A DNA stretch of 64,000 bases from Ochrobactrum chromiisoli (GCF_026241335.1 NZ_JAPHAV010000003.1:227632-291631), one strand, 5' to 3'; positions 29,501 through 40,367 are shown, numbered from the stretch's first letter. The notes: generated by a model not told the origin, from the letters alone. Translations and numbers: made by a program.

Positions 29501-30345
29501 CTGTTGCTATTCACCGCTTTTCGAGTTTGTTTTGGAAGCCTGATTATCTTGCTGCTTTCCCGATCAGCCGGGATCGTTTGGCGTTGAGCGAGACATTGCG
29601 TCCATTCAAGCAATTCCATGCGACCATCGAAATGCTCGACAACCGCTGTGCAGCTTTCGACCCAGTCCCCGGTATTGATATATTCAACACCATTCATATT
29701 TCCGATGGTTGCGTGATGAATATGACCGCAGATCACACCATCCACGCCGATGCGTTTTGCTTCATCGGAAACCACGTCTTCAAATTTTCCAATGAAATTG
29801 ACAGCCTTCTTCACGCGAAATTTGGCCCACGCGGAAAATGACCAATAACGCAATCCGAACGTCGCGCGTATACGGCTCATAACCGTGTTGATCCAGATCG
29901 CTGTGTCATAGGCCCAGTCACCCAGATAGGCGATAAAGCGCGCATTGCGCACAACCACGTCGAACTGGTCGCCGTGGATGACCAGAAACTTGCGGCCATC
30001 CGCAGCTTCGTGAATGGCGCGGTTCATCACCTCGATGCCGCCAAAATGTGTACCCTGAAAATTTCGCAGAAATTCGTCGTGATTGCCGGCGATATAAATG
30101 ATTGTCGCGCCTTTGCGGCTTTTGCGTAGCAGTTTCTGCACAACATCATTATGCTCCTGCGGCCAGTGCCAGTTGCGACGCAGGCGCCATCCATCGACAA
30201 TGTCGCCAACCAGATAGATCGTTTCCGCCTCGTGATAGCGCAGAAAATCAAGCAAAAGCTCAGCTTGAGCTGCTTTGGAACCAAGATGCACATCTGAAAT
30301 GAACAGGGTGCGATATTTTTTTGGATCGATCTGTTCTTCGCTCAT
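29497..30345 (-). CDS. Calcineurin-type metallophosphoesterase (LpxH-like)
   Basis: 282 residues. Metal-binding motifs are FISDVHLGS (about 15-23), LVGDIVDGWRL, IAGNHDEFLRNF, VIHGDQFD and CGHIHHATI. The layout is that of UDP-2,3-diacylglucosamine diphosphatase-like enzymes, though a dedicated LpxH or LpxI elsewhere may do lipid A synthesis. The start at 30345 has AAGGAC 7 bases upstream; the longer frame to 30480 adds 45 residues without conserved sequence. Coupled to the glycosyltransferase. The upstream 337 bases (30346-30682) hold promoters of this gene and maeB, and no other feature is seen. Confidence 0.85.
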   Translation of the reverse strand: MSEEQIDPKKYRTLFISDVHLGSKAAQAELLLDFLRYHEAETIYLVGDIVDGWRLRRNWHWPQEHNDVVQKLLRKSRKGATIIYIAGNHDEFLRNFQGTHFGGIEVMNRAIHEAADGRKFLVIHGDQFDVVVRNARFIAYLGDWAYDTAIWINTVMSRIRATFGLRYWSFSAWAKFRVKKAVNFIGKFEDVVSDEAKRIGVDGVICGHIHHATIGNMNGVEYINTGDWVESCTAVVEHFDGRMELLEWTQCLAQRQTIPADRESSKIIRLPKQTRKAVNSNR

Positions 30346-30682
30346 TTGGTTGTCCTTCCGACTGGCAACCCGAATTTGAATGAAGAAAACCCGATTCATG
30401 TCACAAACATATGACGGCATTTTTGAGTGAGGATTTGTTGGACATTTCCGCGCGTCAACCAGAATCCGGTTGATTGCCACATCGGCTTAGTGGCATGTCT
30501 ACGGCCATAAAAAGCAGTTTCGTTCAAAATACCGTTGGATTGCGGAACAACTGCTTCTCGAAATCGGGCCTATAGTGATTTGATAGTTTGAGATAAAAAC
30601 GATATTGGCTCACATGACGCGAATAGGCGTCCTCACGCGGTTTCCCTCCGGCTGCGCGTATGAACTGGAAAGCGATGCTAAA

Positions 30683-33010
30683 ATGACCGACAAAAAGACC
30701 CCCTCCACTTCCACGCGTTCAGATTTTGACGAAGCGGCCCTGTTCTTTCACCGCTACCCGAAACCGGGAAAGCTCGAAATTCAGGCGACAAAGCCGCTTG
30801 GCAATCAGCGCGATCTGGCACTGGCCTATTCGCCCGGTGTTGCAGCGCCTTGCCTTGCGATCCAAGAAGATCCATCCACTGCTGCCGAATATACGGCGCG
30901 CGGCAATCTGGTGGCTGTCATATCCAATGGTACGGCTGTGCTGGGACTTGGGAATATCGGCGCGCTTGCATCCAAGCCGGTGATGGAAGGCAAGGCCGTT
31001 CTCTTTAAGAAATTCGCAGATATTGATGTGTTCGACATTGAAATTGAAGCGCTTGAAATCAACCGTATGGTCGACGTGATTTCGGCGCTTGAGCCAACTT
31101 TTGGCGGTATCAATCTCGAAGACATCAAGGCACCTGAGTGTTTTGAAGTTGAAGAACAGCTTCGCGCGCAGATGAATATTCCGGTTTTCCATGACGACCA
31201 GCACGGAACGGCGATTATCGTTGCCGCTGCCGTTATGAACGGTCTGGAACTGGCCGGCAAGAAGATCAGTGAAGCGAAGATTGTAACGTCTGGTGCTGGT
31301 GCAGCAGCCCTTGCCTGCCTCAATCTGCTGGTTAAACTTGGTGCAAAACGCGAAAATATCTGGGTCTGTGACATTGAAGGCGTGGTCTATGAAGGCCGCA
31401 ATACGCTTATGGACCGCTGGAAAGATGTTTACGCGCAGAAGACGGATGCGCGCGTGCTCGCCGATGTCATTGGCGATGCCGATGTGTTCCTTGGACTTTC
31501 GGCTGCGGGTGTTTTGAAGCCAGAACTGCTTAAGCAGATGTCTGAAAAGCCGCTTATCATGGCGCTGGCCAACCCGAACCCGGAAATCATGCCTGAGGCT
31601 GCACGCGAAGCGCGCGCTGATGCCATGATTTGCACCGGACGTTCAGACTATCCGAACCAAGTGAACAATGTTCTCTGCTTCCCTTACATTTTCCGCGGTG
31701 CACTTGATGTTGGCGCCACTGCAATCAACGAGGAAATGAAGCTTGCGGCCGTCCGTGCCATTGCTTCACTTGCCCGTGAAGAACCTTCTGATGTCGCCGC
31801 ACGCGCCTATTCGGGCGATACGCCAACTTTCGGACCAAACCACATCATTCCTTCGCCGTTCGATCAGCGGCTGATTCTGCGTATCGCGCCTGCTGTTGCC
31901 AAGGCTGCGATGGAGAGCGGAGTTGCCACGCGTCCGATTGAGGACTGGGAAGCCTATATGGACAGGCTGACCCGCTTCGTGTTCCGCTCAGGCCTTATCA
32001 TGAAGCCGGTCTTTGCTGCCGCGCGTGCACAGAAAAATCCAATGCGCGTGATCTATGCTGATGGTGAAGATGAGCGCGTATTGCGCGCTGCGCAGGTGGT
32101 GATTGAAGAAGGCATTGCATCGCCAATCCTCGTTGGTCGTCCGAATGTTATTGAAACACGTTTGAACCGTTATGGTTTGAAAATTCGGGCGGGTAAGGAT
32201 TTTGAACTGATCAACCCGGAAGACGATCCGCGCTACCGTGATTATGTCGATCTTTATTTGTCCTTCACGGGGCGTCAGGGCGTAACCCCTGAAGCAGCAC
32301 GCACGATCGTCCGTACAAACTCGACTGCAATCGCTGCCCTCGCCGTTATGCGCGATGAAGCAGATGCAATGATCTGTGGTCTGGAAGGCCGCTTTGAGCG
32401 CCATATGCGCGTTGTAAAGCAGATCATTGGCAAGCTGCCGGGCATCAGCGATTATTCCGCATTGAGTTTGCTTATCTCGCAGCGCGGTGCCCTGTTCCTA
32501 ACAGACACATATGTCAATGTGGAACCTGATGCCGACCATATTGCCGAGATGGCCATTTTGGCTGCAAAAGAAATCAGCCGCTTTGGTATTGAGCCAAAGG
32601 TTGCTCTGGTCTCGCATTCAAACTTTGGCTCCAAGGAATCTGCCAGTGCAGAGAAGATGCGCCGGGCTGCAGCACTGCTTGCGGAGAAAGCGCCTGATCT
32701 TGAATCTGACGGCGAAATGCATGGTGACTCTGCATTGTCGCAGGCGCTTCGTGACCGTGTATTTCCAAGTTCACGTCTCAAGGGCGAAGCAAATCTGCTT
32801 GTCTTCCCTAATCTTGATGCGGCGAATATCACACTTAACGTGGTCAAGACTGTCACTGATGCATTGCATGTTGGTCCTATCCTGCTGGGCGCAGCACGCC
32901 CTGCTCATATTCTTACGCCTTCGGTTACTTCGCGCGGTGTCGTCAACATGACAGCGCTTGCAGTTGTTGAAGCATTACAAAGATCCGGTGAAGGCAATCA
33001 GAATAAATAA
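30683..33010 (+). CDS. maeB: NADP-dependent malic enzyme with phosphotransacetylase-like C-terminus
   Basis: Decarboxylates malate to pyruvate, giving NADPH. 775 residues from the chosen ATG at 30683 (MTDKKTPSTS); earlier in-frame starts at 30605/30614 add a segment unlike the family. Malic-enzyme part about 1-440: YSPGVAAPC, FHDDQHGTAII, the SGAGAAALACLNLLVKLGA nucleotide fold and ALANPNPEI. The C-terminal part (about 440-775) is a phosphate-acetyltransferase-like domain that in this family is regulatory rather than catalytic. Monocistronic with an excellent terminator. Confidence 0.94.
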   Translation: MTDKKTPSTSTRSDFDEAALFFHRYPKPGKLEIQATKPLGNQRDLALAYSPGVAAPCLAIQEDPSTAAEYTARGNLVAVISNGTAVLGLGNIGALASKPVMEGKAVLFKKFADIDVFDIEIEALEINRMVDVISALEPTFGGINLEDIKAPECFEVEEQLRAQMNIPVFHDDQHGTAIIVAAAVMNGLELAGKKISEAKIVTSGAGAAALACLNLLVKLGAKRENIWVCDIEGVVYEGRNTLMDRWKDVYAQKTDARVLADVIGDADVFLGLSAAGVLKPELLKQMSEKPLIMALANPNPEIMPEAAREARADAMICTGRSDYPNQVNNVLCFPYIFRGALDVGATAINEEMKLAAVRAIASLAREEPSDVAARAYSGDTPTFGPNHIIPSPFDQRLILRIAPAVAKAAMESGVATRPIEDWEAYMDRLTRFVFRSGLIMKPVFAAARAQKNPMRVIYADGEDERVLRAAQVVIEEGIASPILVGRPNVIETRLNRYGLKIRAGKDFELINPEDDPRYRDYVDLYLSFTGRQGVTPEAARTIVRTNSTAIAALAVMRDEADAMICGLEGRFERHMRVVKQIIGKLPGISDYSALSLLISQRGALFLTDTYVNVEPDADHIAEMAILAAKEISRFGIEPKVALVSHSNFGSKESASAEKMRRAAALLAEKAPDLESDGEMHGDSALSQALRDRVFPSSRLKGEANLLVFPNLDAANITLNVVKTVTDALHVGPILLGAARPAHILTPSVTSRGVVNMTALAVVEALQRSGEGNQNK

Positions 33011-33040
33011 TTTAGATAGATCTTTATAATTAAAACGTAA

Positions 33041-33085
33041 TAAACGCCAAGTATTCAAATAATACTTGGCGTTTATGTTTTTTTA
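33041..33085 (+). terminator. Rho-independent terminator after maeB
   Basis: A perfect 15-bp stem (33041-33055 with 33061-33075), a 5-base loop and a T tract at 33077-33084. Confidence 0.93.
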
Positions 33086-33136
33086 ACTGTAATAAATAAA
33101 CATTGACACATACGAACAACGGGACGGGCTTGTTCT

Positions 33137-33889
33137 ATGATGAGTGTTTATAAGAAATTTACAAACTTACCTTCAGCAGTATTCGCTGTTACGATAGTTG
33201 GCTTATTGAGTGGCTGTACAACAACGCAACCTTCACAGCCCTGCACCAGTCAGGAAGCGGCAAGGTTGCATGCACAAATCACGCCAACGAATGCACGACT
33301 GGATAGAAATAAAATACAAATTTCACGTATTCGTGCCGAGCAGGCAAAAGAACGTTGTACGGGAAATTTGTTTGCACCTGCAAATAAGTCACCGAAGTGT
33401 GAGCGCTTGAAAACGCAGGAAGCAAAGCTTGTGTCTGAAAACCAGACACTTTCTGAAAGACTGTCAGAAATTAATGCTGCCATTGCCGGAATGTCTCATC
33501 CTGGCAAGCATGTAAAATCCTGCTCGGCCAGCTGGTTGCCGAAGCGCAGCGTTCAGAAAGCCGCGCCAAGCAGAAAATTGGCAAGAGCATCGGTTAAGGT
33601 TGCCAGTGCGCAGGCGAAAAAGCCAGTACAAACTGATGGGCTTCCGGTTGAGGATTATGTCGTGCCGGCCTATTCGTCCTATAGCTCAAGCGCAACAGAG
33701 CCGGTCGCTTACACAGCATCCGCACCGGTGTTGCAAGCGCCAGCGCACATCGCACCTGTAGAAGCGACACCGCCTGTTGAACGGGCATATTCGGATAGTG
33801 CCAAGGTCAGAGTGATCGGCTCTTCGTTCTTTCCGGACCAATCAAAACCAGCAAATCCGCAAGCTCCGGTCCATGCGCCTGCCCCGTAA
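33137..33889 (+). CDS. Putative lipoprotein of unknown function (250 aa)
   Basis: A hydrophobic signal ending in the lipobox LLSGC (Cys at about residue 27). The region 36-115 is helical and charged ([16 protein letters not shown], then [16 protein letters not shown]), probably coiled coil with three cysteines. The last ~130 residues are Pro/Ala/Ser-rich and low in complexity. No family recognised. The first two codons are both ATG (33137, 33140). Its last 83 bases overlap the gltX 3' end on the other strand. Confidence 0.7.
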   Translation: MMSVYKKFTNLPSAVFAVTIVGLLSGCTTTQPSQPCTSQEAARLHAQITPTNARLDRNKIQISRIRAEQAKERCTGNLFAPANKSPKCERLKTQEAKLVSENQTLSERLSEINAAIAGMSHPGKHVKSCSASWLPKRSVQKAAPSRKLARASVKVASAQAKKPVQTDGLPVEDYVVPAYSSYSSSATEPVAYTASAPVLQAPAHIAPVEATPPVERAYSDSAKVRVIGSSFFPDQSKPANPQAPVHAPAP

Positions 33890-35180
33890 GCGCGATGCGC
33901 AGGGGCATGAACAGCATCTTGCCCTTGCGTCCTGTTGCTGCTTTCACAGCATCGGTCCAGATTTTCCAAGTCTGCTTATCCCAAGGCTCAGCGGGTAGCA
34001 ATTTAAATGCTTCCTGCACAAAAGCCTGCTCTTCCTCAGACAATTCCAGTTTTTCCGGCAGTTCGCCATTGATAATCTGCCACCAATGCGTCGCATCGTT
34101 GAAACGCTCAAGATTACCGCGAACAGTCAGCCAAAAGGCTTCTGCCTGATCGCCTGCAATACCAAGTTTTTCAAGCCGACCCTTCGCTTTCTCGAAAGGC
34201 ATTTCATGCAGCAAAGCGCGGTTAAGCGTATCCAGTTCGGCTGGGTCGAATTTTGCCGATGATTTCGAAATGGCAGCCAGATCAAAGCGTTCTGCGAGCG
34301 CATTCATGTCACTGGCTGCCGAAACAGATTCCGAGGTTCCAATGAGGATTGCCAGTGAGGCAACGGACATCGGTTCATACCCGCTTTCGCGCAGCGAGCC
34401 GACTGACAGCGCGCCGGATCGTTTTGAAAGGCCTTCGCCTGAAACGGTGGTCAGCAAATTATGATGGCCGAAGACGGGCGGTTCTGCACCAAGCGCCTTG
34501 AAGATGGCAATCTGAACGCCTGAATTGGTGACGTGATCATCGCCACGGATGATATGGGTGATACCAAGATCAATGTCATCGACAACTGATGGCAGTGTGT
34601 AGAGATAGGTACCGTCTTCACGAACCAGAACCGGATCGGACATGGAAGCCAGATCGACAGTCTGTGGTCCGCGCACCAGATCGTCCCAATGGACTTCGGT
34701 GCGGGTGGTCGTAAAAGGGTCGCTTTCGAAATTCGGCAAAAGGAAGCGCCAATGTGGCTTGCGGCCTTCGGCTTCAAAAGCTACCTTCTCCTGATCCGTC
34801 AGCTTCAGGGCTTCACGGCCATAAACGGGCGGAAGGCGACGCGCGAGACGCAGTTTGCGGCGGCGTTCGAGTTCATCGGCTGTTTCATAGCAGGCATAGA
34901 GAAGACCTGCTTGTTTCAACTTTTCGACAGCCTTGGCATAAACATCAAAGCGCTTCGACTGGTATTCGATCCGGTCAGGCGTAACACCCAGCCATGCAAG
35001 ATCGACAGCAATCGCATCAGCATATTCCTGCTTAGAACGCTCTACATCGGTATCGTCGTAACGCAGAATGAATTTGCCGCCATTCTTTTTGGCGTAGAGC
35101 CAGTTTGAGAGCGCGGTACGTGTATTGCCAATATGAATATAACCCGTCGGCGACGGTGCAAAACGAACTGTAACAGTCAT
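33807..35180 (-). CDS. gltX: Glutamate--tRNA ligase
   Basis: Charges tRNA-Glu (and often tRNA-Gln, later amidated, in alphaproteobacteria). 457 residues. The HIGH-type motif is in [19 protein letters not shown] (6-24), and the KMSKS-type motif reads GLSKRSG (about 250-256). The sequence and length fit the second rhizobial copy (GltX2). It lies 11 bases downstream of nadE, so probably in one transcript. The 3' end overlaps the opposite lipoprotein gene by 83 bases, an unusually long convergent overlap. Confidence 0.94.
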   Translation of the reverse strand: MTVTVRFAPSPTGYIHIGNTRTALSNWLYAKKNGGKFILRYDDTDVERSKQEYADAIAVDLAWLGVTPDRIEYQSKRFDVYAKAVEKLKQAGLLYACYETADELERRRKLRLARRLPPVYGREALKLTDQEKVAFEAEGRKPHWRFLLPNFESDPFTTTRTEVHWDDLVRGPQTVDLASMSDPVLVREDGTYLYTLPSVVDDIDLGITHIIRGDDHVTNSGVQIAIFKALGAEPPVFGHHNLLTTVSGEGLSKRSGALSVGSLRESGYEPMSVASLAILIGTSESVSAASDMNALAERFDLAAISKSSAKFDPAELDTLNRALLHEMPFEKAKGRLEKLGIAGDQAEAFWLTVRGNLERFNDATHWWQIINGELPEKLELSEEEQAFVQEAFKLLPAEPWDKQTWKIWTDAVKAATGRKGKMLFMPLRIALTGQAHGPELADLLVLIGPERTKSRSL

Positions 35181-35191
35181 GACTCAATCTT

Positions 35192-36871
35192 TCAGCGGTC
35201 GCGGAAGCGGTTCGTTATTGGATAACGACGATCACGTCCAAAATTCTTCTTGGTAATTTTGACACCGGGCGCAGACTGGCGGCGCTTGTATTCGGCCAGA
35301 TTAAGCAGATGCTCGATCCGTTGTACCGTTTCAAGCTGATGGCCGCGCGCGACAATCTCAGCATTGCTCATTTCGTTTTCAACGAGGCACTCAAGAATGT
35401 CATCCAGCACCGGATAAGGTGGCAGACTGTCCTGATCGGTCTGGTTTTCGCGCAATTCTGCGGATGGAGCCTTTGAGATGATGTTTTGTGGAATCACCTC
35501 GCCTGCAGGCCCAAGGCTGCCCGCCGGAACATTGTTGTTGCGCCATTCCGACAACGCATAGACCTGCATTTTATAGACATCTTTGATGGGGTTAAAGCCG
35601 CCATTCATATCGCCATAAAGCGTTGCATAGCCGACCGACATTTCGGACTTGTTGCCGGTGGTTACAACCATCGAGCCAAACTTGTTGGAGATTGCCATCA
35701 AAATGGTGCCACGGGCACGGCTCTGGAGGTTTTCCTCCGTCACACCGGCTTCTGTGCCTTCAAACAAAGGCTTGAGTGCAGACAGAAAGCCTTCGACAGG
35801 TTCGGCAATCGGCACAATATCATAACGCACGCCGAGCGCTTTGGCGCAATCGGCAGCGTCTTTGAGCGACTCTTCGGACGTGTAACGATAGGGCAGCATC
35901 ACGCAGCGCACGCGATCCTTGCCCAACGCATCGACGCCTAACGCTGTGCAGATCGCCGAGTCGATACCGCCTGAAAGACCAAGCACAACATCCTTGAAGC
36001 CGTTCTTGTTCACATAATCACGCAGGCCCAGCATACAGGCCGAATAATCAGCTTCCAGACCTTCCGGCAGCGTAGCCTTTTCGGCCTCCTCGCAATGCCA
36101 GCCCTCGCCGTCCCGCTTCCATATGCTCAGTGTAATGGCTTCTGCAAATTGCGGCATTTGCAGGCGAAGCGTCTTGTCGGCGTTAAATACGAATGAGCCA
36201 CCATCGAAGACCAGTTCGTCCTGCCCGCCCACCTGATTGGCGTAGAGCATGGGAAGCTCGGTTTCGATGACCTGTTTCAGAACCACCTGATAGCGGCGCT
36301 CGATCTTGGCGCGGTGATAAGGCGAACCATTGGGCACCAGCAGGAGTTCAGCACCACTTTCGGCCAGTGTTTCCGCAACGCCGAGATCACCCCATATATC
36401 TTCGCAGATCGGAATGCCGATGCGCACACCGCGGAAATTGACTGGTCCGGGCATTGGGCCCGACTGGAAGACGCGTTTTTCGTCAAATTCGCCATAGTTG
36501 GGAAGATCGACCTTGAAACGCTCGGCAATGATTTCACCGCCATCCAGAACAGCGACAGCGTTATGCAGGCCACTGTCACGCTGCATCGGTGTCCCGATGA
36601 TGACACCTGGTCCACCATCTGCTGTGTCTTTGGCAAGCGCAGCCACAGCCTTTTCACAGGCTGCGACAAAGGCCGTTTTGAGAACCAGATCTTCCGGCGG
36701 ATAACCCGCAATAAACAGCTCCGTGAACATCACAAGGTCGGCGTTCATTTTGGCTGCTTCTGCGCGGGCTGCACGCGCCTTGGCAAGATTTCCGGCGATG
36801 TCGCCCATAACAGGATTGAGCTGTGCAACGGCAATACGAAGCATGTCGAGATTCTCGTTTACGCTGATCAT
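35192..36871 (-). CDS. nadE: Glutamine-dependent NAD+ synthetase
   Basis: Makes NAD+ from deamido-NAD using ammonia from glutamine. Up to 559 residues. The N-terminal nitrilase-type glutaminase (about 10-270) has the catalytic Glu in MFTELFIAGYPPED, the Lys in FKVDLPNYGEFDEKR and the nucleophile Cys in RIGIPICEDIWGD. The C-terminal synthetase domain has the P-loop LGLSGGIDSAICTALG. The start may be codon 10 (ATG at 36844, MLRIAVAQLNPVMG), which better matches the domain edge. Upstream of gltX. Confidence 0.94.
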   Translation of the reverse strand: MISVNENLDMLRIAVAQLNPVMGDIAGNLAKARAARAEAAKMNADLVMFTELFIAGYPPEDLVLKTAFVAACEKAVAALAKDTADGGPGVIIGTPMQRDSGLHNAVAVLDGGEIIAERFKVDLPNYGEFDEKRVFQSGPMPGPVNFRGVRIGIPICEDIWGDLGVAETLAESGAELLLVPNGSPYHRAKIERRYQVVLKQVIETELPMLYANQVGGQDELVFDGGSFVFNADKTLRLQMPQFAEAITLSIWKRDGEGWHCEEAEKATLPEGLEADYSACMLGLRDYVNKNGFKDVVLGLSGGIDSAICTALGVDALGKDRVRCVMLPYRYTSEESLKDAADCAKALGVRYDIVPIAEPVEGFLSALKPLFEGTEAGVTEENLQSRARGTILMAISNKFGSMVVTTGNKSEMSVGYATLYGDMNGGFNPIKDVYKMQVYALSEWRNNNVPAGSLGPAGEVIPQNIISKAPSAELRENQTDQDSLPPYPVLDDILECLVENEMSNAEIVARGHQLETVQRIEHLLNLAEYKRRQSAPGVKITKKNFGRDRRYPITNRFRDR

Positions 36872-36934
36872 GCGTCAGCTTTAGCGCGCTTGTGCAATTA
36901 ATTGCAACGGATGGCGTTCAAGAACAGTCGTTCT

Positions 36935-37288
36935 TTATCGGATCATATAGGTTGTGATCAGAATATAGCCCCATGTGGCGGCGACAAAAACAATCGCGAT
37001 CAGAACAGCGAGCGAGCCGCAATCCTTGGCAATCTGAATTTCCTTATGAAAATCACGCGAAACAGCATCGCAAGTGGCTTCAATACCGGTGTTGAGCACT
37101 TCAACAAGAATGAGAAACAGGATCGATCCTGTCATCAGCAGAAATGCCAGCCCGCTCGGAGCAAGAAAGAATGCGATTGGCACTGATAACAGGAAAAGCA
37201 CCAGTTCTTGCTGGACTGCCTTTTCATGAGCGGCCAAGTAGCGAAGAGCACGCATTGAATTGAGAAACGCCAGAAAAATTCGCTTCAT
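36935..37288 (-). CDS. dgkA: Diacylglycerol kinase (DgkA family)
   Basis: A small inner-membrane enzyme that returns diacylglycerol to phosphatidic acid, important when osmoregulated glucans take phosphoglycerol from lipids. 117 residues from the ATG at 37288 (MKRIFLAFLNSMRAL); the frame extends 11 codons further but those are unlike the family. Three transmembrane helices. The catalytic segment is ILVEVLNTGIEATCD with its Glu residues, and AKDCGSLAVLIA follows. Position next to nadE is probably incidental. Confidence 0.9.
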   Translation of the reverse strand: MKRIFLAFLNSMRALRYLAAHEKAVQQELVLFLLSVPIAFFLAPSGLAFLLMTGSILFLILVEVLNTGIEATCDAVSRDFHKEIQIAKDCGSLAVLIAIVFVAATWGYILITTYMIR

Positions 37289-37345
37289 TGATGCCACCAA
37301 ATGAGTTTTCGCCAAAACCAATAAGCGAATTCATTTGAAACACAA

Positions 37346-37373
37346 CAGGGCGGAGAGTGAATTCTCCGCCCTG
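37346..37373 (-). terminator. Hairpin terminator after the DAHP synthase gene
   Basis: A perfect 11-bp GC-rich stem (37346-37356 with 37363-37373) 28 bases beyond the DAHP synthase stop. The T run on the minus strand is weak (TTGTGTTTC). Confidence 0.65.
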
Positions 37374-37400
37374 CGCTTGTTTCAAAGTGACTTTATTCAA

Positions 37401-38780
37401 TCAGGCGTTAACGGCCTGCTTCTCCGAGCCCAGATCCCGTTCCTTCTTGAGCAGTTCTGCCAGAAGGAAAGCCAGTTCAAGCGCCTGATCGGCGTTCAGA
37501 CGTGGGTCGCAATGCGTGTGGTAGCGGTCATGCAGATCTTCTGCTGAAATCGCACGCGCACCGCCCGTACATTCGGTGACGTTTTTGCCGGTCATTTCGA
37601 CATGGATACCGCCCGGATGTGAACCTTCGGCGCGATGGATCGCGAAGAAGGACTCAACTTCCTTGAGGATACGGTCGAATGGACGCGTCTTGTAACCGCC
37701 TGCGGTGATCGTGTTGCCGTGCATCGGGTCGCAAGACCAGACAACCTTACGGCCTTCACGTTCAACGGCGCGGATGAGCTGTGGCAGATGATCGCCGACC
37801 TTGTCGTAACCAAAACGCGCGATGAGCGTCAGGCGTCCAGCTTCGTTTTCAGGGTTGAGAAGATCGATCAGGCGGATGAGATCATCGGGCTGTAGCGATG
37901 GACCGCATTTCAAACCGAGCGGGTTCTTGATGCCACGGCAATATTCGATATGCGCATGATCAGCCTGACGTGTGCGATCGCCAATCCAGATCATGTGACC
38001 CGAAGTGCCGTACCAGTCGCCAGAGGTCGAATCGACGCGTGTGAGCGCTTCTTCATAGCCAAGCAGCAGCGCTTCATGGCTGGTGTAGAAATCGGTTTCA
38101 CGCAGCGAATGATTGCTGTCAGAGGTGATGCCGATCGCCCGCATGAAATTCATCGTTTCCGAAATGCGCTGCGCCAGTGCAGCGTAACGCTCTGCCTGCG
38201 GGCTTTTGCCAACAAAGCCGAGCATCCACTGATGTACGTTTTCAAGGTTCGCATAACCACCCTGCGCGAAGGCACGCAGCAGGTTCAGTGTCGCAGCGGA
38301 CTGGCGATAAGCCATGTCCTGACGCTGCGGATCAGGAATACGCGATGCTTCGTCGAAATCGATGCCGTTGATGATGTCGCCACGGTATGATGGCAGCTCG
38401 ACGCCATTGAGTGTTTCCATATCGGAAGAACGCGGCTTGGCGAACTGACCGGCAATACGGCCCACCTTAACAACAGGCTTGGATGCTCCGAATGTCAGCA
38501 CGACGGCCATCTGCAAAAAGACGCGGAAAAAGTCGCGAATATTATCCGCGCCATGTTCTGCGAAACTTTCCGCACAATCGCCGCCCTGAAGCAGAAATGC
38601 CTTGCCTTCGGCAACGTCTGCCAGCTGGCTTTTCAGCTTGCGGGCCTCGCCTGCAAATACGAGCGGTGGATAGGTACGAAGGCGAGCCTCAACATCGGTC
38701 AGAGCCTGTGCGTCTGGATAAGACGGCACTTGCTTGATCGGTTTGTCTCTCCAGGAATTTGGGGTCCAGTTCTTCGTCAT
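37401..38780 (-). CDS. Class II 3-deoxy-7-phosphoheptulonate (DAHP) synthase
   Basis: First step of the shikimate pathway, joining phosphoenolpyruvate and erythrose 4-phosphate. 459 residues of the plant-like type II family. Signatures are [22 protein letters not shown] (with the metal-binding Cys), [14 protein letters not shown], and CDPMHGNT. Monocistronic, followed by a hairpin. The 192 bases between it and gor hold its promoter and nothing else I recognise. Confidence 0.95.
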   Translation of the reverse strand: MTKNWTPNSWRDKPIKQVPSYPDAQALTDVEARLRTYPPLVFAGEARKLKSQLADVAEGKAFLLQGGDCAESFAEHGADNIRDFFRVFLQMAVVLTFGASKPVVKVGRIAGQFAKPRSSDMETLNGVELPSYRGDIINGIDFDEASRIPDPQRQDMAYRQSAATLNLLRAFAQGGYANLENVHQWMLGFVGKSPQAERYAALAQRISETMNFMRAIGITSDSNHSLRETDFYTSHEALLLGYEEALTRVDSTSGDWYGTSGHMIWIGDRTRQADHAHIEYCRGIKNPLGLKCGPSLQPDDLIRLIDLLNPENEAGRLTLIARFGYDKVGDHLPQLIRAVEREGRKVVWSCDPMHGNTITAGGYKTRPFDRILKEVESFFAIHRAEGSHPGGIHVEMTGKNVTECTGGARAISAEDLHDRYHTHCDPRLNADQALELAFLLAELLKKERDLGSEKQAVNA

Positions 38781-38972
38781 TTCACACCTGTTTTAATTAT
38801 CCGCGCGATTTCTCTCGGATTAGTTCCTCCTTGCACGAAAGCTGAAATGCGTTTGTGCAAGACAATTCAATGTCTGTGCACGCATAACAGCACGCGTGAT
38901 CGCGTTGATATAATGCAGACGCTCACTTTATACCAGCGAGAATCGTTAACAGGATGGGAGTGATACGAAAGT

Positions 38973-40367
38973 TCAACTTTCGAGCTTTTGCCCGTTCACC
39001 ACGCGGTAGGTCGGCTTATACATTGTAACCAGTTCTTCCGCCGCTGTCGGGTGAACCGCCATGGTGCGGTCGAAGTCGTCCTTGGTTGCACCAGCTTTGA
39101 GCGAAATCCCAAGCAGCTGTGCCATTTCGCCGGCATCCGGCCCCATAATATGGGCCCCGACAACCTTCCGGCTCTTGGCATCAACGATGAGTTTCATCAG
39201 CGTTTTTTCGTTGCGGCCTGAAAGCGTGTTCTTCATTGGCCGGAACAAAGCGCGATAAACTTCCAGTTCAGCATATTTCTTTGCAGCTTCATCTTCCGGC
39301 AAGCCAACAGTGCCGATTTCAGGCTGCGAGAAAACTGCCGTGGCAATAAGCTCATGATCGGGTTTCGTTGGATTATCTTTGAAAGCTGTTTCAAGGAAGC
39401 ACATTGCTTCGTGGATCGCGACCGGCGTCAACTGAACGCGATTGATAACATCGCCAACAGCCCAGATATTGGAAACGCTTGTGCGGGAATAATCATCGAC
39501 TTCGATGGCACCCAGCGCGTCGGTTTTTACGCCTGCTTTTTCAAGACCAAGGCCCGCGGTATTGGGTTTGCGGCCAATTGCCAACATGGCTTGACCGACA
39601 TCGAGTGTTTCGCCATTGGTCAGCGAAACTTTCAATGCGCCATCAGATTGCTTTTCGACCTTCTCAAAAACTGCGCCGCAGATGATGCGAATGCCTTTAG
39701 AAACCATGGTTTCATGAAGCAGTTGACGCAGATCGTGGTCAAAGCGCGAGAGGATTTCTTTGCCGCGGTAGACGATTGTCGTTTCAACACCAAGACCGTG
39801 GAAAATATTGGCAAATTCGACTGCGATATAACCGCCGCCAGCGATGGCGATGGATTTCGGTAACTCTTCCAGATGAAAGGCTTCATTAGACGTAATGCAA
39901 TATTCATGGCCGGGCAGCGCGTCATGCGCGCTTGGATGACCGCCCGTTGCAATCAGAATTTGATCCGCAGTGACACGGCGCCCGTCAGCTTTGAGTTCGA
40001 TTGTGTGTGCATCGATCAGTTCTGCGCGACTTGCAAAAATATCGACGTTCGAGTTTTCCAGACCTTTGCGATAAAGACCTTCAAGCCGATCAATTTCCTT
40101 GTCTTTCGCCGCGAGAAGCTTTTTCCACTCAAAGCTGCTTTTGCCAACATTCCATCCATATCCGGCCGCATCTTCAAAGTGCTCGGGAAATTGCGAGGCG
40201 TAAACGAAGAGTTTTTTTGGGACACACCCACGAATAACGCAGGTGCCGCCCATACGGTACTCTTCGGCCAGACCGACCTTTTTGCCCATTGCACCGGCCA
40301 GGCGCCCTGCCCGCACACCACCGGACCCACCACCGATAACAAAAAGATCATAATCATAACCGGCCAT
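38973..40367 (-). CDS. gor: Glutathione-disulfide reductase
   Basis: Regenerates glutathione with NADPH; a cytoplasmic FAD enzyme. 464 residues. The FAD motif is VIGGGSGGVRAGR (residues 9-21). The redox-active disulfide is GGTCVIRGCVPKK, the NADPH fold is AIAGGGYIAVEFANI, and the C-terminal catalytic pair is in HPTAAEELVTMY. The start at 40367 is supported by GGAGAG 5 bases upstream; the ATG at 40379 would place that site inside the gene. It has its own promoter, since a terminator of the upstream gene lies in between. Confidence 0.95.
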   Translation of the reverse strand: MAGYDYDLFVIGGGSGGVRAGRLAGAMGKKVGLAEEYRMGGTCVIRGCVPKKLFVYASQFPEHFEDAAGYGWNVGKSSFEWKKLLAAKDKEIDRLEGLYRKGLENSNVDIFASRAELIDAHTIELKADGRRVTADQILIATGGHPSAHDALPGHEYCITSNEAFHLEELPKSIAIAGGGYIAVEFANIFHGLGVETTIVYRGKEILSRFDHDLRQLLHETMVSKGIRIICGAVFEKVEKQSDGALKVSLTNGETLDVGQAMLAIGRKPNTAGLGLEKAGVKTDALGAIEVDDYSRTSVSNIWAVGDVINRVQLTPVAIHEAMCFLETAFKDNPTKPDHELIATAVFSQPEIGTVGLPEDEAAKKYAELEVYRALFRPMKNTLSGRNEKTLMKLIVDAKSRKVVGAHIMGPDAGEMAQLLGISLKAGATKDDFDRTMAVHPTAAEELVTMYKPTYRVVNGQKLES

